Shown: one piece after another, positions 56,631 to 64,000 of the stretch
Numbering within the stretch: the first letter of the stretch is position 1
Layout: each line of letters begins with the position of its first letter
Origin: Mesorhizobium sp.
GTDB lineage: Bacteria > Pseudomonadota > Alphaproteobacteria > Rhizobiales > Rhizobiaceae
Assembly: GCA_004017535.1 (NCBI GenBank)
Contig: SAJS01000017.1
Coordinates: 1 to 64,000 of the forward strand
Length of the DNA: 64,000 nucleotides
Reading direction: 5' to 3'
Position numbers and translations under genes: made by a program
Notes under the pieces: model-generated
What the model was told of the DNA's origin: nothing
Databases searched by the model: none
The model's input: the letters and a program-made list of their open reading frames with translations, nothing else

Positions 56631-57965
56631 ATGAGCGACGCAAACAGGGTGCTGTGGTCCGAGGGGCTCTTCTTGAGGACCCAGCATTTCCAGCAGCAGG
56701 ACCGGTTCTTCGAGGGGATGGTGCGCGGCGCCTTGCAGGCGGGCCAGCTCCATACGTTCGGCTTCCAGCAGCTGACGCTCGACCAGTCGCTGCTCGACGC
56801 CGGCCAGGTGTCGATCGTGTCCGCCCGGGGCATCTTCCCGGACGGCACGCCCTTCTCCATCCCGGAACTGATGGATGCGCCGAAGCCGCTGCCGGTCACG
56901 GCCGACACCGGCGCCGGGCCGGTGCTGGTGGCGCTGCCGCTGGAGCCGCCCGGCGGCGTCGGCTTCGATCCGGCGCATGCCCAATCGACCGGCGCGCGCT
57001 ACCACGGCAAGATCGTCCCGGTGCGTGACGCCGTGCAGGGCGGCGCCGATCCGGAAGAAATCGAGATCGCCCGGCCGCAAGCGGTGCTGCTGGCGCCCGG
57101 CAAATCGGTCGGCGGCTATACCGCCTTGCCGATCGCCGATATCACGGGCGTGCGCGCCGATGGCGGCGTCTCGCTCGACCAGTCCTTCCTGCCGCCGACG
57201 CTGATCACCGGCGCCGTCCACTGGTACCGGCAATTGCTGCAGGAGGTCGTCACCGGCCTCGACCAGATCGCCGAAGCGCATGGCAAGATGGTGATGGGCG
57301 GGGCCGGGCGCAGCGTCGAGGACCTTTTGATGCTGCACCTCGCCAACGCCGCGCGGCCGCGGCTGGCGCATATGCTGGCGCAGGACGTCTTCCATCCGGC
57401 CGAGCTCTATCTCGAACTTGCCGGCCTCGCCGGCGAGATGGCCACCTACGGCTCCAGCTCGAGGCGGCTTGGCGAATTGCCGGCCTATGACCACATCGCG
57501 CCCGGCCCCGCCTATATGGCGCTGGCCGACGCCTTGCGTTCGCTGATCCTCAGCCTGCGCTACATCGAGCCGAAATCGCGCGCGCTGCCCGTCATGCGGC
57601 ACGCCACCAATGTCTGGAAGGTGCGGATCGACAACCCGAAGCTGCTGGTCGCCAGCCGCATCGTCATCCGCGTCGGCTCCGAGCTGTCGGAAGACGCGCT
57701 GCGCAAGATCTTCGTCAACCAGGCGACGGTCGGCTCGGCCGACCAGTTCGAGGGCCTGTGGAAATCGCGCCTGCCCGGCATTCCGCTGAAGCCGCTGCAT
57801 TCGCAGCCGCGCGAGATCCCCTATGACGGCGACCGCCTGTGCCTGGAGCTCGACCAGAAGAGCGAGCACTGGGCCTCGCTGCTCGACGCTCCAGGCTTCG
57901 TCATCGGCGTTTCCGGCGTGCTGCCGAGCGAGCCGCAGGTCGACTGCTATTCGGTGAACAGGTGA
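56631..57965 (+). CDS. tssK: T6SS baseplate protein TssK
   Basis: A protein of 444 aa matching TssK: NRVLWSEGLFLRTQHFQQQDRFFE at the start, LMLHLANAARPRLAHML in the middle, and a beta-rich C-terminal domain that docks the membrane complex (KSRLPGIPLKPLHSQPREIP). ATG 56631 follows GAGTGGC. It begins 35 nt after tssJ and ends 4 nt before tssL. Confidence 0.95.
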   Translation: MSDANRVLWSEGLFLRTQHFQQQDRFFEGMVRGALQAGQLHTFGFQQLTLDQSLLDAGQVSIVSARGIFPDGTPFSIPELMDAPKPLPVTADTGAGPVLVALPLEPPGGVGFDPAHAQSTGARYHGKIVPVRDAVQGGADPEEIEIARPQAVLLAPGKSVGGYTALPIADITGVRADGGVSLDQSFLPPTLITGAVHWYRQLLQEVVTGLDQIAEAHGKMVMGGAGRSVEDLLMLHLANAARPRLAHMLAQDVFHPAELYLELAGLAGEMATYGSSSRRLGELPAYDHIAPGPAYMALADALRSLILSLRYIEPKSRALPVMRHATNVWKVRIDNPKLLVASRIVIRVGSELSEDALRKIFVNQATVGSADQFEGLWKSRLPGIPLKPLHSQPREIPYDGDRLCLELDQKSEHWASLLDAPGFVIGVSGVLPSEPQVDCYSVNR

Positions 57966-57969
57966 GGCC

Positions 57970-59298
57970 ATGAGCCGGGATGATCCCTTCGGACTGTCGG
58001 AGGATCGCGAGCGCACACGCATCCGGCTGACCGGCGCGGCGCCCCGGCCGATGGCGCCGCTGGCGCCGGGCGCGCCGGTCAAGCGGGCGCGCGCCCATCC
58101 CAACACGCTCATCAACATCTTCGCGCCGCTGCTCGAATTCGCGCCCGAGCTCGAAAGCGCGCTGGCGCCGGAGAACCCGGAAGTGATGCGCACGCGCCTG
58201 CTCGACGAGCTGGTGCGGGCCCGCGACGCCGCTGTTGCCTCGGGCTCCTCGCTGGAGCGCGCAGACCAGGCGGCCTGGGCGGTGGCGGCGCTGCTCGATG
58301 ATCTCGCGCTCAACACGCCCTGGGGCGGCGCCAGCGCCTGGCCGCGCCAGCCGCTTGTGGTGATGCTGCGCGGCGACGTTGATGCCGGCACGCAGTTCTT
58401 CACCCGGCTCGACGAGTTGGAGCGGCATCCAAACCGTGACCGCGAGATGCTGGAGCTGCAATATTACTGCCTGGCGCTGGGCTTCCGCGGCAAGTACCGG
58501 GTGCCTGGACGGGCCGGCGACCGTTCGCTCAATGCGGTGCGCGTTGCGGCGGCACGGTTCCTGCGCAATGCGGATGCCGAGGATTCGCCGCTGTCGCCGA
58601 ACTGGAAAGGCGTGATCGCCTCCGACGAGCCGCAGCGCTTCATCGTGCCGATCTGGGTGATGGCGCTTGCCGCGATTGTCGCCGCCGCCGCCGCCTATGT
58701 CGGCCTGTCGATGGGTTTGAGCAGCCAGGCAGTCGAGCTTTCCGCGCTGGTGCGCACGCTGCCGCCGGCCTCGCGCGGCGACATCACCCGCGCCGCGCCC
58801 AAGCAGGATGCCCCTGAACCCGAAGCGCCACAGCCGGTCGATTTCGCGCTGCTGCCCGAGTTCAAGGCCGCGGCGCCGGATGACCTCAAGGGCGCGCTCA
58901 GCGGCACTGAGAGCGTCTCGCTGGCGAAGCTCATCATCCAGTCCTCCAATCCCGAGCTGTTCCAGTCGTCGCGGCCGACGCTGACCGAGGGTTACGAGCC
59001 GCTGATCGCGTCGATCGCCAAGGTGATCCTCGACAACAAGGAGCTGATCGGAAAGATCACCGTCGTCGGCCATACCGACAATGTGCGCCTGCAAAAGTCG
59101 AACCCGCTGGCCAGCAACCAGCGCCTGTCGGAAGCGCGCGCCGAGACCATAGCCAAGCTTCTGGTGCAGGCCGGCGTGCCGCCGGAGAGCATCTCATCCG
59201 AAGGCCGCGCCGAAACAGATCCGGTGGCCGACAATTCCACTCGGGAAGGCCGCGCGCTCAACCGGCGCGTCGAGGTCCTGGTCGAGAAGAGGCTCTGA
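57970..59298 (+). CDS. tssL: T6SS membrane protein TssL fused to an OmpA domain
   Basis: A protein of 442 aa. A cytoplasmic DotU domain (about 45-190: NIFAPLLEFAPELES, AWAVAALLDDLALNTPWGG) is followed by one helix (about 218-240) and a periplasmic OmpA/MotB-like domain (about 320-440) with GHTDNVRLQKSNPLASNQRLSEAR and RALNRRVEVLVEKRL. The OmpA part probably anchors the complex to peptidoglycan. It ends 1 nt before tssM. Confidence 0.95.
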   Translation: MSRDDPFGLSEDRERTRIRLTGAAPRPMAPLAPGAPVKRARAHPNTLINIFAPLLEFAPELESALAPENPEVMRTRLLDELVRARDAAVASGSSLERADQAAWAVAALLDDLALNTPWGGASAWPRQPLVVMLRGDVDAGTQFFTRLDELERHPNRDREMLELQYYCLALGFRGKYRVPGRAGDRSLNAVRVAAARFLRNADAEDSPLSPNWKGVIASDEPQRFIVPIWVMALAAIVAAAAAYVGLSMGLSSQAVELSALVRTLPPASRGDITRAAPKQDAPEPEAPQPVDFALLPEFKAAAPDDLKGALSGTESVSLAKLIIQSSNPELFQSSRPTLTEGYEPLIASIAKVILDNKELIGKITVVGHTDNVRLQKSNPLASNQRLSEARAETIAKLLVQAGVPPESISSEGRAETDPVADNSTREGRALNRRVEVLVEKRL

Positions 59299-59299
59299 G

Positions 59300-62200
59300 A
59301 TGTTCATCCTGCGCTTCCTCTGGGCCGTCATCACCTCGCGTTTCCTGTGGACGCTGATCGGCATCGCGCTGCTTTCGCTGCTGATCTGGGTGTTCGGGCC
59401 GATCGTGCAGGTCGGCCCCTACGCGCCGTTCGAGTCCGACAATGTGCGCATCGCCATCATTGCCGGGCTGATCATCCTGTGGCTGATCTGGCTGATCATC
59501 GCGCAGCGCCGCGCGATCCGCGCCAACCGCATGTTCGTCGCCGAGATCGCGGCGCCTGTCCAGGAAAAGCAGCTCACGCCCGGCGAGGAGAGCGTCGCGG
59601 CTGTCGGCGCCAAGTTCGGCGAGGTGATGGCCGAGCTGAAGCGGCGCAAGCTCGGCGGCCGGAAATTCCTGCGCGAGATGCCCTGGTATGTGATCGTCGG
59701 TCCGCCGGCCACCGGCAAGACCACGGCCTTGCGCCAGTCGGGACTCAATTTCCCGATCGACCTGACCGACGACCTGCAGGGCGTCGGCGGCACGCGCAAT
59801 TGCGACTGGTTCTTCTCCGAGAACGCGGTGCTGATCGACACCGCCGGCCGCTACGTCCAGCAGGAAAGCCAGCCGGATGTCGACGCGGCGGAGTGGCTTG
59901 GCTTCCTCGACCTGTTGAAGAAGCACCGGGGCCGCCGTGCGCTCAACGGCGTCATCATCGCACTGTCGATCGACGTGCTGTCGGAGGGCGACGAGGCGAT
60001 CAAGGCGCATGGCCGAAAGATCCGCCGCCGGCTGGCGGAGCTCAACGATCGGCTGGAGATCCGCCTGCCCGTCTACCTGATGCTGACCAAGGCCGACCTG
60101 ATCAAAGGTTTCGAAGCCTTCTTCGGCGGCCTGTCGACGACGGCGCGCGAGCAGGTGTGGGGAACCACTTTCCCGCTCGATGCCCGCGTCAACGCCGGCA
60201 TGATCCAGACGGAACTTGCCAGGCTGGCCTCCGAGCTGGAGCGGCGGCTGGTGCCACGGCTGGAAGACGAGGACAAGCTTGGCCAGCGCGCCGAGATCTT
60301 CCGTTTCCCGGCGCAGCTCGCCAGCCTCTCCGAGCCGATCCAGGTGCTGGTCGAGGCGATGTTCGGCGAGAGCCGCTATGAGGAAGCCGCCTGGCTGCGC
60401 GGCCTCTATCTGACCTCGGCGACACAGGAAGGCGCGCCGATCGACCGGCTGACCGCGGCACTGTCGTCATCCTTCGGGCTGCCGCCGCGCCGCGCCATGC
60501 CGGCGGCGCGTGTCGAGAAGCGCAGCTTCTTCCTGCGCAATCTGCTCACCGAAGTGATCTTCAAGGAAGCCGGCCTCGGCACGTTCGATCCGCTGGCGCA
60601 GCGTCGCCGCGCCTGGATCTGGCGCGGAGCGGCAGCGGCCTGCGCGCTCGCGGCACTGTTGGCCGCCGGATTGTTCGCCTGGTCCTATCTCGACAACCGC
60701 AATGCGATCACCGAACAGGCCGGCCAGTTCGAGGCGCTGCAGCAGCCTCTGACCGACGTCGCCGCCATGCCGGCCGCGGTCGAGCAGCCGACCATGGACG
60801 GTGCGTTGGCGGCGATGGACGCGGTGGCGGCGGCCCGCACGGCGCCACCGGACGCGGTCCACAATTTGCTCGGCCCGACCGCCTCTGCGGAACTGGTACG
60901 CGCGCAGACCGACACTTACGACCATGCGCTGCGCAACGTGCTGGAGCCGCATATGGTCGCGCTGCTCGAAGCCACGATGTGGCGGCAGATCCGCGATCCG
61001 GATTTCATGCTCGGCGCGCTGAAGACCTACCGGATGATGACCGGCCTGTCGCAGATGGACACCGATTTCGTGCAGAACTGGTGGGTGAACAGCCTGCCGC
61101 AATTCGCGCCCGCGCCGCCCTTCCCCACCGCGGATGCCGAGGAGCACCAGCTTGCCGCGATCCGCCGCATGGCGGTCGACGACAGCTACATAGCGCCGGA
61201 CAAGGAACTGGTCGCCGAGGCGCTGAAGACGGTGTGCACGATCTCGCTGCCGGAGCGCGCCTACAAGCAGCTTCTGGCCGACCCGGAAGTGGCGGCGGTC
61301 AAGGAATGGGTGCCGGCCAATTTCGCCGGACCGAACGGGGCCAAGGTGTTCGCGCGCCGCTCCGACAAGACGCTGCGCGTCGGCGTGCCGGGCCCCTATA
61401 CCTATGCCGGCTTCCATGACGCAATTCTCGACCGCGTCGAGGACGTAGCCGGCCAGGCAGCGCTCGACCGCGCCGTGTTTGCCGGCGGCTGTTCGGAGAA
61501 TTCGGAGACATCGGTGTCGGCGCTCTCCGAGGACATCCTGAAGCTTTATTACGACGACTATATCGCGCAGTGGGATTCCTTCCTGCGCGACATGCGGCTC
61601 GCGCCACTGACGGACCTCAACGTCGCCAGCGAGAACCTCAAGGACCTGTCCAGCGCCGACTCCGCATTGAAGCGCCTGTTGACGGCCGTGGTGCAGGAAA
61701 CGGACCTGACCCGCTCCGACGACGCAGCGGCCAACGACAAGAACGCCGCCAACACTGGCTCGAAGCTTTTGAGCAAGCTCGGCAAATTGGGCAAGGTGGT
61801 GAAGACGGGAGCGAAACTGCTGCCGCGCGCGGGCTCGGCCGATCAGGTCGACATGACCGGCAGCCTGGTGGCCGAGCATTTCAAGCCGCTCAAGGGCACG
61901 ATCGCGCAGGTCGACGGCCAGCCGCCGGCGCTCGACGCCGCCGTGGTGGCGCTGACGGCGCTGTCCAACGTGCTGCAGACCGTGACCGCCAACCCCGATC
62001 CGCAGGATGCCATCAAGAAGCAGGGCGGGCTGGCCGAACTGACGGGCGCGGTCGCAAGGCAGGCGCAGATCCTGCCCTCGCCGATCAACGACTGGCTGGG
62101 CGGCATTGCCGGCGACACAAGTGGCCTGTCGCAGAAGGCCGTCACCAACGAGCTCAACGCCATTTGGCGGGCGGACATCCTGCCCTTCTGCCAGGCGGCG

Positions 62201-62836
62201 CTCAACAACCGCTATCCGTTCAGCCCGGAGAGCGCGGTCGACGTCAACGTGCGCGACTTCCAGCGCCTGTTCGGGCCGACCGGCCTGATCGACGCCTTCA
62301 CCAACGACCATCTCATCAACTATGTCGACACCGCCAGCGAGCCGTGGAAATGGCGCGCCGACTTCGGCCTCGACCCGGCGGCGCTGGCAGCCTTCGAGCA
62401 GGCGCGTCATATCCGCGACGACCTGTTCCCCGGCGGCACCGGGCCGGTGATGAATTTCACGCTGGAGCCGAAGGATCTGTCGCCCAACGTGGCGCGGGTG
62501 ACGCTCAACCTCGATGGCCAGAATCTCGTCTACTACAACAACGCGACGAGGCCGCAGCCGATGACATGGCCAGGCAAGGACGGCACCGGCGTGATCTCGC
62601 TCGCCTTCCAGCCGGTCGACGGCTCGCCCGAAGTGATGCTCAACGAGACCGGCAGCTGGGCGTGGCTCAGAATGCTGCGCGGCGGCCGCTTCAACGCGAC
62701 CAAGCTCACCGACGTCTACAGCCTGCGGCTCGGCACCAAGGGGATGTGGGCCGATTTCGAACTCAAGGCGGCCAGCGTCGAGAACCCGTACACGCTAGAG
62801 ATGTTCAAGAAGTTCACATGTCCGCCGCAGATCTGA
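59300..62836 (+). CDS. tssM: T6SS membrane core protein TssM
   Basis: A protein of 1178 aa (IcmF/VasK). Two N-terminal helices (about 10-28 and 50-72) frame a cytoplasmic domain with Walker A GPPATGKTT (about 135-143) and an AAA-like region; a third helix lies near 440-460. The long periplasmic domain contacts TssJ at its C-terminal end. An intact Walker A suggests NTP binding. The 3' end overlaps tagF by 19 nt. Confidence 0.95.
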   Translation: MFILRFLWAVITSRFLWTLIGIALLSLLIWVFGPIVQVGPYAPFESDNVRIAIIAGLIILWLIWLIIAQRRAIRANRMFVAEIAAPVQEKQLTPGEESVAAVGAKFGEVMAELKRRKLGGRKFLREMPWYVIVGPPATGKTTALRQSGLNFPIDLTDDLQGVGGTRNCDWFFSENAVLIDTAGRYVQQESQPDVDAAEWLGFLDLLKKHRGRRALNGVIIALSIDVLSEGDEAIKAHGRKIRRRLAELNDRLEIRLPVYLMLTKADLIKGFEAFFGGLSTTAREQVWGTTFPLDARVNAGMIQTELARLASELERRLVPRLEDEDKLGQRAEIFRFPAQLASLSEPIQVLVEAMFGESRYEEAAWLRGLYLTSATQEGAPIDRLTAALSSSFGLPPRRAMPAARVEKRSFFLRNLLTEVIFKEAGLGTFDPLAQRRRAWIWRGAAAACALAALLAAGLFAWSYLDNRNAITEQAGQFEALQQPLTDVAAMPAAVEQPTMDGALAAMDAVAAARTAPPDAVHNLLGPTASAELVRAQTDTYDHALRNVLEPHMVALLEATMWRQIRDPDFMLGALKTYRMMTGLSQMDTDFVQNWWVNSLPQFAPAPPFPTADAEEHQLAAIRRMAVDDSYIAPDKELVAEALKTVCTISLPERAYKQLLADPEVAAVKEWVPANFAGPNGAKVFARRSDKTLRVGVPGPYTYAGFHDAILDRVEDVAGQAALDRAVFAGGCSENSETSVSALSEDILKLYYDDYIAQWDSFLRDMRLAPLTDLNVASENLKDLSSADSALKRLLTAVVQETDLTRSDDAAANDKNAANTGSKLLSKLGKLGKVVKTGAKLLPRAGSADQVDMTGSLVAEHFKPLKGTIAQVDGQPPALDAAVVALTALSNVLQTVTANPDPQDAIKKQGGLAELTGAVARQAQILPSPINDWLGGIAGDTSGLSQKAVTNELNAIWRADILPFCQAALNNRYPFSPESAVDVNVRDFQRLFGPTGLIDAFTNDHLINYVDTASEPWKWRADFGLDPAALAAFEQARHIRDDLFPGGTGPVMNFTLEPKDLSPNVARVTLNLDGQNLVYYNNATRPQPMTWPGKDGTGVISLAFQPVDGSPEVMLNETGSWAWLRMLRGGRFNATKLTDVYSLRLGTKGMWADFELKAASVENPYTLEMFKKFTCPPQI

Positions 62837-63360
62837 TCCTGCCCGGCTTCTACGGCAAGATGCCCGCCGCCGGCGATTTCGTTACGCGGCGGCTGCCGGG
62901 CGATTTCGTGCGCGTGTGGGACCGCTGGCTGGCGCAACACATCGTGCCGCTGCTCGGGGTGGAGACCTGGCCGACAGGCACGGCGCTGCGTTTCCTCAGC
63001 GGCCCTGCTTCATTCGGTTGCGCGGCCGGCCTGGTGCTGCAAAGCGCCGACAGGGTGGGTCGGCAATTTCCATTGAGCGTCGTCGCCAGGCTCCCCGAGG
63101 CGCCACTCAAGCTGGCTTATGCCGACGCTTGGTTTGAAAGCATCGAAAATGCGGCGCTGGCCGCGCAACGCGGAGAGCTGACGCCCGACGAACTCGACTC
63201 GGCGCTGGCCGCCCTGCCCATTCCGCTTGTCGATGGCGAACTCGATGTAATCGACGATCTCGTGATGTGGACGGCGCATACGGATATTTTCGACGTCGAT
63301 GCGCAGAGGCCGCAGCCGACGCTCGGGCAGATCTTCGCCGCGAGTTGGGAGACCAGCTGA
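62818..63360 (+). CDS. tagF: T6SS accessory protein TagF
   Basis: A protein of 180 aa with the DUF2094/TagF pattern: LILPGFYGKMPAAGDFVTRRLPGDFVRVWDRWL, FLSGPASFGCAAGLVLQSADRVGRQFPLSVVAR, and a C-terminal DIFDVDAQRPQPTLGQIFAASW. In Pseudomonas TagF represses T6SS firing after translation. ATG 62818 lies inside the tssM 3' end; its stop overlaps the next ATG by one base (TGATG). Confidence 0.92.
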   Translation: MSAADLILPGFYGKMPAAGDFVTRRLPGDFVRVWDRWLAQHIVPLLGVETWPTGTALRFLSGPASFGCAAGLVLQSADRVGRQFPLSVVARLPEAPLKLAYADAWFESIENAALAAQRGELTPDELDSALAALPIPLVDGELDVIDDLVMWTAHTDIFDVDAQRPQPTLGQIFAASWETS

Positions 63361-64000
63361 TGTTCGTCAGCCAGAACACCACCCCGTTTCTCGCTGAGAC
63401 TTTTCCCTACCAGGACAAGCATTGCGTGAAGTTCTGCGTCGCGGTCGTGCGCGCGACATACGATGTCGATGAGCAAGGCAACTGCACGCCCAGCAAAGCG
63501 CAGTCGCCTTTCGTGTACGCCGATACGCATTACGGCGATCCGGAATCCACCTCCATCCGCGTCGAGACCGACTTCGCTCCCGTCAAGCCCACATGCGAGG
63601 TCCTGCTCGATGCGGTGGCGATGGCGCCGCCTGGACAACAGGCCGAATCGGTCGAAGTGCGCCTGGTCGGCCCGGGATTGGACAAGCGGGCGGTGGTTAC
63701 CGGCCAGAGGCGCTGGTTCAGGGGCGGGCTTGGCATCCAGGCTTCCCGGCCGACACCCTTCGTTTCGATGCCCCTGGCATGGCACCTCACCTTCGGCGGC
63801 ACTGATCGAACGGATCCAGACCCGGCAACGCATCGCAGCGACGCGGTCAACCCGATCGGCAGCGGCTATCTTGCCGGCCAGGGCAATATTGACGGCACAC
63901 CTTTGCCGTGCGTCGAGCACCCCCAGTCGCGGATGCGCATCTGGAACGACCGGCCGCGCCCGATCGGCTTCGGCCCGGTGCCGCGCTTTGCCAAGGACCG
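63360..64000 (+). CDS. DUF2169 T6SS accessory protein, 5' part (runs off window)
   Basis: A reading frame open from ATG 63360 to the right edge (213 codons, no stop). It carries DUF2169-like sequence: FPYQDKHCVKFCVAVVRATYDV, the central TPFVSMPLAWHLTFGGTDRTDPD region and RPRPIGFGPVPRFAKDR. DUF2169 proteins are adaptors encoded next to VgrG, PAAR or toxins and help load effectors. Its start overlaps the tagF stop, so it belongs to the operon. Confidence 0.85.
   Translation, partial: MFVSQNTTPFLAETFPYQDKHCVKFCVAVVRATYDVDEQGNCTPSKAQSPFVYADTHYGDPESTSIRVETDFAPVKPTCEVLLDAVAMAPPGQQAESVEVRLVGPGLDKRAVVTGQRRWFRGGLGIQASRPTPFVSMPLAWHLTFGGTDRTDPDPATHRSDAVNPIGSGYLAGQGNIDGTPLPCVEHPQSRMRIWNDRPRPIGFGPVPRFAKD

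Noticed and set aside
56592-58403. Minus-strand open frame of 603 codons opposite tssK and tssL
   Set aside because: Antisense to conserved genes with no domain features.
60467-62410. Minus-strand open frame of 647 codons opposite tssM
   Set aside because: Antisense to a conserved T6SS gene, rich in Arg and His with no motif; a GC-driven shadow.
1-64000. tRNA genes, CRISPR repeats, insertion sequences and prophage genes
   Set aside because: Nothing with the needed repeats, cloverleaf ends or transposase/integrase sequence was seen on reading, although short tRNAs could be missed by eye.

Overview
The window reads as a high-GC alphaproteobacterial chromosome, most likely Mesorhizobium or a close relative in the Rhizobiales. 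This rests on gene content and protein style (hemA-type ALA synthase, PHA synthase with phasin, rhizobial T6SS layout), not on a database comparison. No tRNA, rRNA, CRISPR array, transposase or integrase was seen.

Region 1 (1-39.7 kb) looks like a low-oxygen survival island. It starts with the 3' half of hemA and a few small stress genes (DUF2267, phosphoribosyltransferase, PNPOx-like, MgtC/DUF4010). An arginine deiminase operon follows (antiporter, arcA, arcB, arcC, then an MFS transporter). Next come a lone GroEL, a MacB-like ABC exporter, a P-type ATPase, three universal stress proteins, DUF3775, a monohaem cytochrome c, PHA synthase and phasin, a flavin reductase, a triple-BON protein, an extra FtsH, a variant NRAMP transporter, ChaB, a second MacB-like exporter, a Met-rich cupredoxin and a host-attachment-type protein. 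The region ends with a sulfide module: an SqrR/BigR-type ArsR repressor, sulfide:quinone oxidoreductase and DUF2892. Fourteen perfect TTGA-N6-TCAA palindromes (FNR/FixK/Anr type) lie between genes from 3.7 to 38.1 kb, most of them 50-100 nt before a start codon. They tie ATP production without oxygen (arc operon), protein quality control (GroEL, FtsH), stress proteins, carbon storage (PHA), copper and sulfide handling into one apparent oxygen-responsive regulon. The FNR/FixK-type regulator itself is not in the window.

Region 2 (39.8-44.0 kb) is an RND efflux pair (membrane fusion protein and pump) behind a strong hairpin that follows the sulfide module.

Region 3 (44.1-64.0 kb) is a type VI secretion cluster. 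tssH/clpV is on the minus strand, divergent from tssA-tssB-tssC-hcp-tssE-tssF-tssG-fha-tssJ-tssK-tssL-tssM-tagF and a DUF2169 gene that runs off the right edge. All sheath, baseplate, membrane-complex and recycling parts are present. VgrG, PAAR and effectors are not in the window and probably lie just beyond the right edge. ClpV carries a low-complexity insertion and TssE an internal insertion.
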